A DNA stretch of 64,000 nt from NCBI GenBank assembly GCA_019235885.1, contig JAFAKB010000025.1:106874-170873 (forward strand), in the 5' to 3' direction. The DNA comes from Candidatus Eremiobacterota bacterium (GTDB lineage Bacteria > Vulcanimicrobiota > Vulcanimicrobiia > Vulcanimicrobiales > Vulcanimicrobiaceae). Of the stretch, positions 52,168 to 59,656 are shown in pieces (position 1 is the first letter of the stretch; the number at the start of each line of letters is the position of its first letter). The position numbers and the translations under genes are program-made. Under the pieces are notes generated by a model, which was not told the origin of the DNA, ran no database searches, and saw only the letters and a program-made list of their open reading frames with translations.

Positions 52168-53397
52168 ATGTCGAAGCGGTTCGGGCTGCCCTTGTTCGCC
52201 GGAGCGCTGCTGTGCTTCGCCGCGCCGGCCGGGAGTCAAGCCGTGCTGCCGGAGGGGCCCGGTAAGGAGATCGTGCAGACGGCGTGCGCGCAGTGCCACG
52301 CGCTCACGACGGTGACGCGCGCCGGCTACGACCGCGCCGGCTGGAGCAACGTCGTCGCGCAGATGCGTAACCAGGGCGCGCAGCTCGCGCCGGCGCAAGT
52401 CGACACGGTCGTCGACTACTTGGCGAAGAACTTCGCCGCGAAGAGCGCGCCGGCCGCCGTCGTCGTGCCGGGCAGCGTGCAGGTGACGATCCGGGAATGG
52501 ATCGTGCCGACGCCGGGTTCGCGACCGCACGATCCGCTGGCCGCGCCCGACGGTTCGATCTGGTACACCGGACAGATGGCGAACGTGCTCGGCCGCCTCG
52601 ATCCGGCGACCGGCACGTTCAAGGAATACCATCCGCCCGTCGCCGGCTCGGGTCCGCACGGCTTGGTGATGGACCGCGGCGGCAACGTCTGGTTCACCGC
52701 GAACTTCAAGGCCTACATCGGCAAGCTCGATCCGAAGACGGGCGCGTTCACGACGTACAACCTCGATCCGGCGGCGCGCGATCCGCACACGCCGATCTTC
52801 GACCGCAACGGAACGCTGTGGTTCACCGTGCAGGGCGCCGACATGGTCGGGCGGCTCGACCCGCGCACCGGCCAGACGCGGGTGGTCAGCGTGCCGACGC
52901 CGCGCGCGAACCCGTACGGGATGGTCGTCGACTCGAAGAACGCGGTGTGGTTCGTCGAGTTCGGCAGCAACAAGATCGCGACGATCGATTCGGCGACGAT
53001 GGCGATTCGCGAGTACCCGCTGCCGAACGCCGGCGCGCGCCCGCGCCGCATCGCGATCGGGCCCGACGACGTGATGTGGTACTCCGACTACGCGCGCGGC
53101 TACCTCGGCCGGTTCGACGCGAAGACGGGCCACGTCACCGAGTGGCCCTCGCCCGGCGGCCCGAGCTCGCGCCCGTACGGCATCGCGTGGTTGAAGAACG
53201 CGGTCTGGTACAGCGAGTCCGGCGTCGAGCCGAACGCGCTGGTGCGCTTCGACCCGCAGACGCAGAAGTTCCAGACGTGGACGATCCCGTCCGGCGGCGG
53301 CGTCGTGCGCAACATGATGCCGACCACCGACGGCAAGAACTTGGTGCTGGCCTGCAGCGGCGTGAACCGCGTCGCGCTCGTGACTGTGCAGCCCTGA
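52168..53397 (+). CDS. exported cytochrome c/virginiamycin B lyase-like propeller protein
   Basis: The ATG at 52168 has a perfect GGAGGT site seven bases upstream, which favours it over ATG 52144. The 409-residue product has a signal peptide (LFAGALLCFAAPAGSQA), one cytochrome c haem motif (CAQCHAL) and then a seven-bladed propeller of repeated WFT- and GRLDP-type strands similar to virginiamycin B lyase (Vgb). In Vgb-like proteins of this fused type the substrate is unknown; the haem suggests redox chemistry in the periplasm rather than antibiotic cleavage. Confidence 0.85.
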   Translation: MSKRFGLPLFAGALLCFAAPAGSQAVLPEGPGKEIVQTACAQCHALTTVTRAGYDRAGWSNVVAQMRNQGAQLAPAQVDTVVDYLAKNFAAKSAPAAVVVPGSVQVTIREWIVPTPGSRPHDPLAAPDGSIWYTGQMANVLGRLDPATGTFKEYHPPVAGSGPHGLVMDRGGNVWFTANFKAYIGKLDPKTGAFTTYNLDPAARDPHTPIFDRNGTLWFTVQGADMVGRLDPRTGQTRVVSVPTPRANPYGMVVDSKNAVWFVEFGSNKIATIDSATMAIREYPLPNAGARPRRIAIGPDDVMWYSDYARGYLGRFDAKTGHVTEWPSPGGPSSRPYGIAWLKNAVWYSESGVEPNALVRFDPQTQKFQTWTIPSGGGVVRNMMPTTDGKNLVLACSGVNRVALVTVQP

Positions 53398-53436
53398 AAT
53401 GTAGGCGTTCGGCTCGTTCGATGAGAAGGCGGGACC

Positions 53437-53724
53437 ATGGAAAGCAAGCGTGAGACCGTTCAGTACCAGCGCGTGATCCTGGACGAAAAAGAATACCGGG
53501 ACACGCACTTCAACGAGTGCGAGCTGGTCATCACGGGGAGGGGGCCGATCCGCCTCTTCAACTGCACGTTCGGGTCGAACCATCTCGGCTTCGACGGCCC
53601 GGCAGCGCGGGCGATCGACTCATTGACGGGCATGTACGCGGAGCCGACGTTCAGGCCGTTCGTCGAGGCGGTCTTCGATCAGATCAAGACGGGATACAGC
53701 GGCGTCAGCAAGTGGAAGCAGTAG
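53437..53724 (+). CDS. small hypothetical protein
   Basis: A 95-residue protein starting MESKRETVQYQRVILDEKEYRD. It contains HFNECELVITGRGPIRLFNCTFG, a short beta-helix-like stretch, then helices (FRPFVEAVFDQIKTGY). No family is recognised. It is isolated between the Vgb-like gene and a convergent zinc-ribbon membrane gene. Confidence 0.6.
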   Translation: MESKRETVQYQRVILDEKEYRDTHFNECELVITGRGPIRLFNCTFGSNHLGFDGPAARAIDSLTGMYAEPTFRPFVEAVFDQIKTGYSGVSKWKQ

Positions 53725-53725
53725 C

Positions 53726-54064
53726 CTAGGGCGTGGTCACGGGGCCTTCCGGCGGGCCGATGTAACCACAGTTCGCGCACTCGTGCAGCCGCGCCCAGGC
53801 GGCGTACTGCCGCGACCACGTGTACGTGTTCCAATGCAGGTCACGGATCGCGATGAACAGGAACAGCGCCGTGGCGATCCAGAGAATATGCCAAGCGAGC
53901 CCGATGATGAACGATATCCCGATGATGATGATGCTCGGGTCGACGTTGCGCTGCCGAGGCTCACTTTGCGGGACGGCCGAGCCGCTCGCAGACCCCGTCT
54001 TGGCCGCGTCGTCGGAGCCCAAGACGCTTCGAAGCTGATCGGATCCGCAGCTGGGGCACAACAT
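53726..54064 (-). CDS. zinc-ribbon membrane protein, hypothetical
   Basis: The 112-residue protein starts MLCPSCGSDQLRSVLG with a CxxC knuckle, matched near the C-terminus by ECANCGYIG, so two CxxC pairs can form one zinc ribbon around two central membrane helices (IIIIGISFIIGLAWHILWI and TALFLFIAI). A longer frame upstream exists, but the short start places the zinc ribbon at the N-terminus as usual. Function unknown. Confidence 0.65.
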   Translation of the reverse strand: MLCPSCGSDQLRSVLGSDDAAKTGSASGSAVPQSEPRQRNVDPSIIIIGISFIIGLAWHILWIATALFLFIAIRDLHWNTYTWSRQYAAWARLHECANCGYIGPPEGPVTTP

Positions 54065-54129
54065 CTCGAACGTGGTTCTACGGACCGGCCCGCGCCGCCC
54101 TGGCATGCTCAGCGCTCGTCCAATCAGCG

Positions 54130-54222
54130 CAGCCCGCCGACTTCGCCGAGGTAATGCTGGCGATGCAACTGCGAAAGCACGTCGACGACGCTTTCGAAGC
54201 AGTTCGCGCAGAACAGCCTAGC
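54130..54222 (+). pseudogene. fragment of the repeated partner gene
   Basis: The translated stretch ADFAEVMLAMQLRKHVDD matches ADFAEIMLAMQLRKHQDD of the gene at 55492-55812, both in protein and in DNA. Only this C-terminal part survives, with no start codon or upstream similarity, so it is a remnant of a former copy of that module. Confidence 0.6.
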
Positions 54223-54979
54223 GGGAGTGTGCCTTCGCGGGGCAGACCGCGAAGAACGGGGCCGTACTTCCGTAGACGTAGAGCCGGTAGCACGTCCCGG
54301 CGACCACCGGCTCCGGCTGCGGCGTGCTGAGGTGCGACGAGCTGTCGTACGACTTGTCCTGGAGCACCCAGTCGGTCTGGAGAATCGCTGGTTTGCCGTC
54401 GGAAAGCCGCACGAAGTATTGGGCGAAGCCCTCATCGCTGCCGCCGCCGACCACGTCGATATAGCGCTTGAAGTGCAGCGTGCGGACCGGCTGCGCGAAG
54501 TGCTGTTCGGGTGAGATCGGCTTCGCAGTCGAGTCGTAGACGCTGACCTGATACACCGGAACGCGGGTGAGCGCACCGTCGCGTTCGATGACGTAGATGT
54601 CTTCGAGCTGCAAATTGCGTCCGCCGATCGCGTTCACCGTGACCCGGAAGAGCGGGTTCTTCTCGCCCGGAACGGCATAGAAACCGGTCACCGGATAACC
54701 GTCGCCGCCGAAGGCGTCTGCACCGTTCGATGGATGCGCGACGAGTTGCGCTTGATGGCCGTCACGGTCGGTATACGAAACGCGGACCGTGCCCGGCGAG
54801 GTATATTGCGCGTTGAGAATGCGAGCGGCAGCGGCTGCGCCGAGCCCCTTTGCTTCAACATACCTCGGCGGAGGAGATGGCGTCGGCGGGGGCGCCGGAG
54901 GGACAGATGGCGCCGGCGACGCAGCGACCAGCGCCAAAACGCCTACCGCTAACGAAAGCGCGTTCACGCGATGCACCAT
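54218..54979 (-). CDS. secreted hypothetical protein
   Basis: The ATG at 54979 has a GGAGG site nine bases upstream; ATG 55006 is possible. The 253-residue product has a signal peptide (RVNALSLAVGVLALVAASPAP) followed by a Pro-rich spacer and a mature part with VRVSYTDRDGHQAQLVAHPS, FAQPVRTLHFKRYIDVVGGG and two cysteines (GTCYRLYVYG and FFAVCPAK). No family recognised. The 3' end overlaps the module fragment. Confidence 0.65.
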   Translation of the reverse strand: MVHRVNALSLAVGVLALVAASPAPSVPPAPPPTPSPPPRYVEAKGLGAAAAARILNAQYTSPGTVRVSYTDRDGHQAQLVAHPSNGADAFGGDGYPVTGFYAVPGEKNPLFRVTVNAIGGRNLQLEDIYVIERDGALTRVPVYQVSVYDSTAKPISPEQHFAQPVRTLHFKRYIDVVGGGSDEGFAQYFVRLSDGKPAILQTDWVLQDKSYDSSSHLSTPQPEPVVAGTCYRLYVYGSTAPFFAVCPAKAHSR

Positions 54980-55097
54980 TGACGCCATCCTCCGCTTGAT
55001 GAACAAAACGTGAGCGCGGCTTAGTCAGCCCCGGGCGCACACTCCTGCTGCGAACGTTAGCCTCGGGGTCGTCTCGCTCGCGATACGAATTTCATTG

Positions 55098-55243
55098 CAC
55101 ATCGAACACTTGTGCGGCATTTTGTGGTATACTGATATGAGGAAGGACGACACGATAAGCGTGACGTCGTTCCGCAAAAAACTAAGCGGCCCGATCGGCG
55201 CTGAAACACCGACCGGGCCCGTCACCCGATGGAGAATCATCGA
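55098..55243 (+). promoter_or_regulatory. repeated structured leader, copy 1
   Basis: From the shared block CACATCGAACAC to the start codon this region parallels 57737-57884. It has a -10-like TATACT (55128-55133) preceded by TTGTGG, then two hairpins: GGAAGGACGA/ACGTCGTTCC around a CACG/CGTG inner stem, and CGGCCCGATCGG/CCGACCGGGCCCG. Both are conserved in copy 2 with some base pairs changed on both sides. Confidence 0.6.
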
Positions 55244-55495
55244 ATGACAATCGGTCAATTCGACGCGCTCGCGTCGATCACCCGGCCACCATCCCGCACG
55301 CGGGATCGCGACCGCGGTTCCCTCGCCCGAATCGCGTGGCTGCTTGCCCGATTCATCCGCCGCGAGGCCGTCCACTACGAGCTCTACGAAGTCCGCTTCG
55401 GCGGCTCGGTGCGCGCCTTCCGCCGCGACCTCGCGGCACTCCGGAGCGCCCGCATCTATCGCGGCGGCACGCTGCTGGGGAGCGACGTATCGTGA
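55244..55495 (+). CDS. small HTH-like protein of the repeated module
   Basis: An 83-residue protein; ATG 55244 is preferred over 55229 because the second copy preserves this start and its ribosome-binding site. The core (RIAWLLARFIRREAVHYELYEV and SVRAFRRDLAALRSARIY) reads as a DeoR/WYL-type winged helix, with the recognition helix SVRAFRRDLAALR. Its TGA overlaps the GTG of the next gene. A role as autoregulator acting on its own structured leader is plausible but unproven. Confidence 0.65.
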   Translation: MTIGQFDALASITRPPSRTRDRDRGSLARIAWLLARFIRREAVHYELYEVRFGGSVRAFRRDLAALRSARIYRGGTLLGSDVS

Positions 55496-55812
55496 GAAAT
55501 GTCGTACCCTTCAAGGCTCCCGAAACGTTCGCGCGTTTCGGCATCGACTGGACACGAGCCGCCAAGAATGAGGAGGAACGCATCCTGCGCGAGGCGTTCC
55601 TGACGTACGAGACCTCCTGCGGCATGAACGGCCTCACGTCGCTCCTTCTGCTCGCGACCGTGGCGCGCCGCCAGGGAACAGTCGCGGAAGATCTCCAGGG
55701 CGCTGCGGACTTCGCCGAGATCATGCTGGCCATGCAACTGCGCAAGCACCAAGACGACGTCCTAGCCGGCGTTCAGTCATACCTCGCCAGCAACGGTTCG
55801 ATGTGGTCGTGA
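55492..55812 (+). CDS. partner protein of the repeated module, unknown
   Basis: The 106-residue product starts at a GTG overlapping the previous stop (GTGA). It has FARFGIDWTRAAKNEEERILREAF, a helical stretch LTSLLLLATVARRQG, and the C-terminal ADFAEIMLAMQLRKHQDD that recurs as a remnant at 54130. No family recognised. Tight coupling to the HTH-like gene suggests a two-gene functional unit. Confidence 0.6.
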   Translation: MRNVVPFKAPETFARFGIDWTRAAKNEEERILREAFLTYETSCGMNGLTSLLLLATVARRQGTVAEDLQGAADFAEIMLAMQLRKHQDDVLAGVQSYLASNGSMWS

Positions 55813-55986
55813 GCGCGTCTGAGAATCCCGTCAGGCCGGTACCCACCTTGAAAGCCGGCACTTGGTTCGACGGGAACGGAGACCGTGCCGGCTCCGCATC
55901 GCTACGGGAGCCGTGCGGGAGGGCTCGAACGAAGAACTATGCCGTCCAGGCCTCGATTCGGTGATCGGCCTGCAGCGAGCTTCACG

Positions 55987-56526
55987 ATGCTGTGGCCCGC
56001 GTACTATTGCCGCACAATACGGCAGATGCACCGGGAAAACCCGGAGCCGCTTCGGTTTCTGTGGGGCGGGCACAACCTTCAGACGCGCTTCAGCCACTTC
56101 GGCGTTCGCGCCGGCGACACGGTCTATCCCGTGATGATCGCGCAGCGGCGCCCCTACCTTGTCGGCCGCATGACGGTCGCGTCGGTTGCGGACCTGAGCG
56201 AGTACCTGCAAGACCATTCCCGCGATCGAGCCTACGTCTATCACCGCTGCGCGACCGAGGCGCTGATCGGCGCGCATGGCTCGTTCCTTCACTTCGATCT
56301 ATCGGTCCCGTCCAATGTGCTGGAGCGGTGGCGCTTCAGCGCCAGCCGCGGCGAGCGCCCCATCAGAGGGCTAATCGAGGGCGAGCTCACAATCCCGATG
56401 ACCTTCCAAGGAACGTACCGTCTCTCCGAAGCAACCGCAACCGACCTCTTCGACCTCCTCCTCGATCACGAAGCCAAGAAGCAACTGCAGACCCGACGCG
56501 ATTTAAGGAACCCATGGCCAAGCTGA
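55987..56526 (+). CDS. hypothetical protein with EVE/PUA-like N-terminal region
   Basis: The chosen ATG gives 179 residues starting MLWPAYYCRTIRQMHR. The segment FLWGGHNLQTRFSHFGVRAGDTVYPVMI followed by YLVGRMTV recalls the EVE/ASCH/PUA-like fold used to bind modified bases or RNA, but the similarity is weak. The C-terminal part is helical. Upstream in-frame sequence is Arg/Pro-rich and unlikely to be coding. It overlaps the next start by 13 bases. Confidence 0.55.
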   Translation: MLWPAYYCRTIRQMHRENPEPLRFLWGGHNLQTRFSHFGVRAGDTVYPVMIAQRRPYLVGRMTVASVADLSEYLQDHSRDRAYVYHRCATEALIGAHGSFLHFDLSVPSNVLERWRFSASRGERPIRGLIEGELTIPMTFQGTYRLSEATATDLFDLLLDHEAKKQLQTRRDLRNPWPS

Positions 56527-57080
56527 TCTACTCGGCGATCACGTCACTCGACGGCTACGTGGCGGACAGGAACGGCAACTTCGACTGGGCTGCGCCGGAC
56601 GAAGAGGTGCATGCCTTCGTCAACGACCTCGAGCGGTCGATCGGAACATACCTGTACGGTCGCCGGATGTACGAGACGATGGTCTACTGGGAGAGAGCTG
56701 CCACCGGTGCGGATCAGCCGTCCGTCGTGCGAGACTTCGCGCAGATATGGCGCGCGGCTGAGAAAGTCGTCTATTCCAAGACGCTCCGGACAGCATCCAG
56801 CGCAAGGACTCGGATCAGACGCGACTTCAACGCCGACGTGGTCCGCCATTTAAAAGAGAGCTCCGTCCGAGACATCACCGTCGGCGGCCCGGAGCTGGCC
56901 GCCCGAGCACTCAAGGCCGGCTTGGTCGACGAGCTGCACCTGTTCATCGTACCTGTGGCGGTCGGACACGGCACATCGGCTCTGCCCAACGATTGGCACG
57001 CCCGACTCCAACTGCTCGACGAACACCGCTTCCGCAGCGGCGTGGTACACCTTCACTACGGAATCCGGCAGAACCACTAG
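56514..57080 (+). CDS. dihydrofolate reductase-like protein (RibD C-terminal family)
   Basis: The 188-residue protein starts LIYSAITSLDGYVADRNGNFDW, the family signature, then YLYGRRMYETM, a Rossmann-like ITVGGPELAARALKAGLVDELHLFIVPV, and a C-terminal strand VVHLHYGI. The family binds NADPH and reduces pterins or related rings, or is of unknown substrate. ATG 56514 follows an AAGGAA site. Confidence 0.85.
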   Translation: MAKLIYSAITSLDGYVADRNGNFDWAAPDEEVHAFVNDLERSIGTYLYGRRMYETMVYWERAATGADQPSVVRDFAQIWRAAEKVVYSKTLRTASSARTRIRRDFNADVVRHLKESSVRDITVGGPELAARALKAGLVDELHLFIVPVAVGHGTSALPNDWHARLQLLDEHRFRSGVVHLHYGIRQNH

Positions 57081-57145
57081 CCGCGGTTAGTGGAAATTGC
57101 CGCTTTGGTATTGCTTTTTCAGCGCAGACCGCTCACGATCGACGG

Positions 57146-57709
57146 ATGTGGAGAACGATTTTCGGCCCAGCATCCTTTTGGAGCCTCAAACCGTTGGCGC
57201 AAGTCCGTACGGGGCGGCCGGAGAGCATACAAGGCGACGCAGCACCGCCACGCGATTCGTACCTAGCCTTGCAGCAACGTCAGCAACGATTTGCCTGGGC
57301 GGTGATCTCCCGTGCTCTGGACGGGAGCGCGCGCCGAAATCGCGCCGTCACGACGCAGTTCTTCGTCCTGATTGTGACCCAAGCAGTCATTTACGCGACC
57401 ATGCTCGACAACCCTAAGAACCATAACCATACCATTGCCGATTGGGTACCGATCTTTGCGGCATCGATTCTGGCGATCCTTGGAATCGCTCTTAGCGTCC
57501 TCGATCGCGAAGGCCCAATGCCGCCGAACCCTAGGGCGCAGGCCTTGGCCGGACCGGACGATGTATGGGCGCAGTACATCAAGAAGTGCGCCTCCGCCGC
57601 GAGCTTCAATAAAAGACTGCGCCTTGTGAAGACAATCATTTTGGGCGTAGCATTTGCCCTGACGGTGATTCCTCTGATCGTCGCATCCCTAGCGCACCCG
57701 ATCGGATAG
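57146..57709 (+). CDS. two-helix membrane protein, hypothetical
   Basis: A 187-residue product with a soluble first third and two or three hydrophobic segments (TQFFVLIVTQAVIYATML, WVPIFAASILAILGIALSVL, IILGVAFALTVIPLIVA). No family recognised. It sits between the RibD-like gene and the second copy of the repeated leader. Confidence 0.55.
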   Translation: MWRTIFGPASFWSLKPLAQVRTGRPESIQGDAAPPRDSYLALQQRQQRFAWAVISRALDGSARRNRAVTTQFFVLIVTQAVIYATMLDNPKNHNHTIADWVPIFAASILAILGIALSVLDREGPMPPNPRAQALAGPDDVWAQYIKKCASAASFNKRLRLVKTIILGVAFALTVIPLIVASLAHPIG

Positions 57710-57736
57710 CGAGCCGGGCGCGGCAAATTTCTCGAG

Positions 57737-57884
57737 CACATCGAACACCCGTGCGGCGACTTGTGGTATAATAACAGGAACGGACGTCACGATATAGCGT
57801 GCCGCCGTTCCGCAAACAACTAAAGCGGCCCGATCATTGCTTCCGACACTGACCGGGCCCGTCACCCGATGAAGGAACCATCGA
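57737..57884 (+). repeat. repeated structured leader, copy 2
   Basis: Matches copy 1 (55098-55243) from CACATCGAACAC through TTGTGGTATAAT (-10 at 57767-57772), the GGAACGG/CCGTTCC hairpin with inner CACG/CGTG, and the CGGCCCGATCA/TGACCGGGCCCG hairpin. In copy 1 the same stem positions read ATCGG/CCGAC, so paired bases changed together. Confidence 0.6.
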
Positions 57885-58144
57885 ATGACGGGCCGTCATT
57901 TCGACGCACCCGCGTCGATCACGCGGCGTCCTGCGCACAGGATCGCGGTCGCGGTTCCCTCATCCAAATCGCGTGGCCTCTCGCCCGATTCATCCGCCAC
58001 GAGGCCGTCCGCTACGAGCTCTACAAAGCCGTTTCGGATGCTCCACGGGTGCATTTCGTGGCGACATCGCCGCCATCCGGAGCGCCCGCATCTATTGCGG
58101 CACCCACCTCATTGCCACAGACTCTTAAGCGGCAGGCGCGCGCT
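57885..58144 (+). pseudogene. frameshifted copy of the module HTH-like gene
   Basis: The first codons (MTGRHFDAPASIT) match MTIGQFDALASIT of the intact copy. A net four-base loss then shifts the frame: similarity continues in another frame as GSLIQIAWPLARFIRHEAVRYELY, and a second indel follows near the 3' end. The partner gene is absent. It is a decayed second copy. Confidence 0.7.
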
Positions 58145-58529
58145 TCGGCGATCGGCTAAGTTTCGGCGCGGCCTTACGGCGGCGAAGCGGGGGAGCGACG
58201 ACGATTCGACCATAGCGCGACGGTGAGACGCGTATACGTATCTCGACATCGAGGCCCAATTTTGTCGCTACGTCGAACAACTTGTCACTCGTAAAACCAG
58301 GCGATTCCGGATCGTTGATCAATTTCGAAATCTTCGGTTGAGGAATCCCTACGCGCGCAGCCGCGCTTACTTGCGTAAGCTTGAGCGCTCGCAGACGAGC
58401 GAGAATCGCGGCTCGAAGGTATGCCTTCGCTTGGAGTCGGTCCGCATGCGGCAAGCCGAGATCCGCAAACGTGTTGCCAGAGCCGAGCTCACAGCCTTCT
58501 TCCAGCAACTTCAACCACTTCTTATCCAT
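58125..58529 (-). CDS. higA: HigA-type XRE antitoxin
   Basis: The 134-residue protein has an XRE helix-turn-helix: LRALKLTQVSAAARVGIPQPKISKLIND with preceding helices, and a basic C-terminal tail. ATG 58529 was chosen because a longer frame runs into the toxin gene. It overlaps the toxin's 3' end by eight bases in toxin-antitoxin order, as in HigBA pairs. It should neutralise the toxin and repress the shared promoter. Confidence 0.82.
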   Translation of the reverse strand: MDKKWLKLLEEGCELGSGNTFADLGLPHADRLQAKAYLRAAILARLRALKLTQVSAAARVGIPQPKISKLINDPESPGFTSDKLFDVATKLGLDVEIRIRVSPSRYGRIVVAPPLRRRKAAPKLSRSPKRAPAA

Positions 58530-58860
58530 GCTCGATCTCTTTCGTTCTGGCCAAACGCCTTGCGATTCGCTCGACGACATGGGTCGGCGTCGACGCGCCT
58601 CTATTCGACTTCTCGAGAACAATGACCGGTCCCGTTTCCGCCTTCGCTACGTAGTACGCCGCGCGGTACGTCACCCGGTCGCCGTCGACGGCGATCTCCA
58701 TGACGTCACGCAGGGCTCCTTTCATCGGCTTGGCGCGAAGGTCGGTCTCGCCCCACTGAGCTACTTCCACAGCGCGACCGATCACGAGCCGAATGCGGGC
58801 AGGATAACTCCTCAGGCTGTTCAGCGTCCCGGGCATCCAAAGAGCCTTCCGCCGCGGCAC
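58522..58860 (-). CDS. higB: HigB/Gp49-like toxin (RelE superfamily)
   Basis: The protein reads RKALWMPGTLNSLRSYPARIRLVIGRAVEVAQ, then GALRDVMEIAVDGDRVTYRAAYYVAK and STPTHVVERIARRL, the layout of Gp49-like HigB mRNA interferases. The GTG at 58860 (112 residues) is preferred: the ATG at 58884 lies inside the -10 box of the only promoter visible, so it could not be in the transcript. It precedes the HigA-type antitoxin and overlaps it. Confidence 0.8.
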   Translation of the reverse strand: MPRRKALWMPGTLNSLRSYPARIRLVIGRAVEVAQWGETDLRAKPMKGALRDVMEIAVDGDRVTYRAAYYVAKAETGPVIVLEKSNRGASTPTHVVERIARRLARTKEIEHG

Positions 58861-58882
58861 GCCACCCGGCTTCGCGCCGCTC

Positions 58883-58911
58883 ATTATACCCGTTTAGATA
58901 TATGTTTGCAA
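58883..58911 (-). promoter_or_regulatory. sigma-70 promoter of the HigBA pair
   Basis: On the minus strand TTGCAA (58906-58911) and TATAAT (58883-58888) are separated by exactly 17 bases, an excellent match to a sigma-70 promoter. The A-T-rich spacer stands out in this GC-rich region. Confidence 0.8.
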
Positions 58912-59082
58912 GGGGACGTCATGTTCGGGACGGTGCCCGCTGTCGTCAAGCGCTAGTTCTCGCGGTCAAGACGCGAGGGTTCGGGTCGAAGAGGACGCCA
59001 ATGCCCGGTGTGGCCGGTCGACAAGCACCCGTGAAGGAGCAGGCCAGCGGCGCGCGTTCCGAGACCGAGTCCCACCGATACG

Positions 59083-59571
59083 TTGCGCGTACCTATTGCT
59101 CGTTGCAGTGTGGATTGTAGTTGCAGCGGATATCCGTTTCTTCATCCAGCCGGGCTTGCTTCCCAGCCTCGTTGGTATGAACATGGATATGCGTTGCTCC
59201 TTGACCGTCCACGCACTCTTCCTGATGATGATGTGCGCCAACGATTCACCATCGCTCATGAACTGGGTCATTTTAGGCTTCACGTAGGACGGCCGCTCCT
59301 CCTCGAGACTTCCGCGACGCATTTTTCACTGAATGAAAGAAGAACAGGCGGAGAAGTGCCGTCGCCCTATGAAGAGGCCCAGGCGAACCGCTTCGCTGCG
59401 GAACTCTTGATGCCACGTAGCACCGTTGAACACTTGTTTAAGGAAAATTTCAATCGGGCTACGAACGAGTTGCTCTTATTAAGACTTCTAGCAAATGCCT
59501 TTGAAGTCAGCTCTAGCGCAATACAATATCGTCTCGTAAATCTCGGACTTATGCTGCCTATCAAAGGCTAG
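59083..59571 (+). CDS. ImmA/IrrE-family metallopeptidase
   Basis: The 162-residue product starts at TTG; the open frame extends upstream to about 59035, so the start is uncertain. The zinc metallopeptidase motif HELGH lies in FTIAHELGHFRLH, followed by the family's YEEAQANRFAAELLMP. Members cleave repressors such as ImmR or DdrO. An XRE-type repressor partner is not directly adjacent, but the HigA-type protein is nearby. It is separated from the HigBA promoter by about 170 bases without a clear gene. Confidence 0.8.
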   Translation: MRVPIARCSVDCSCSGYPFLHPAGLASQPRWYEHGYALLLDRPRTLPDDDVRQRFTIAHELGHFRLHVGRPLLLETSATHFSLNERRTGGEVPSPYEEAQANRFAAELLMPRSTVEHLFKENFNRATNELLLLRLLANAFEVSSSAIQYRLVNLGLMLPIKG

Positions 59572-59656
59572 TCTTCCGCCGTTTGAGCGAAGTCGGGGGC
59601 GGGACACCGGCGTCCTTGTGAGGGCTCGTCGTGCCGTGCCATCTGCGCAATAACCT

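Noticed and set aside
57869..58159. 96-codon frame as a functional gene
   Set aside because: It starts out of frame with the conserved start of the module gene and only regains similarity after an indel; it is part of the decayed copy.
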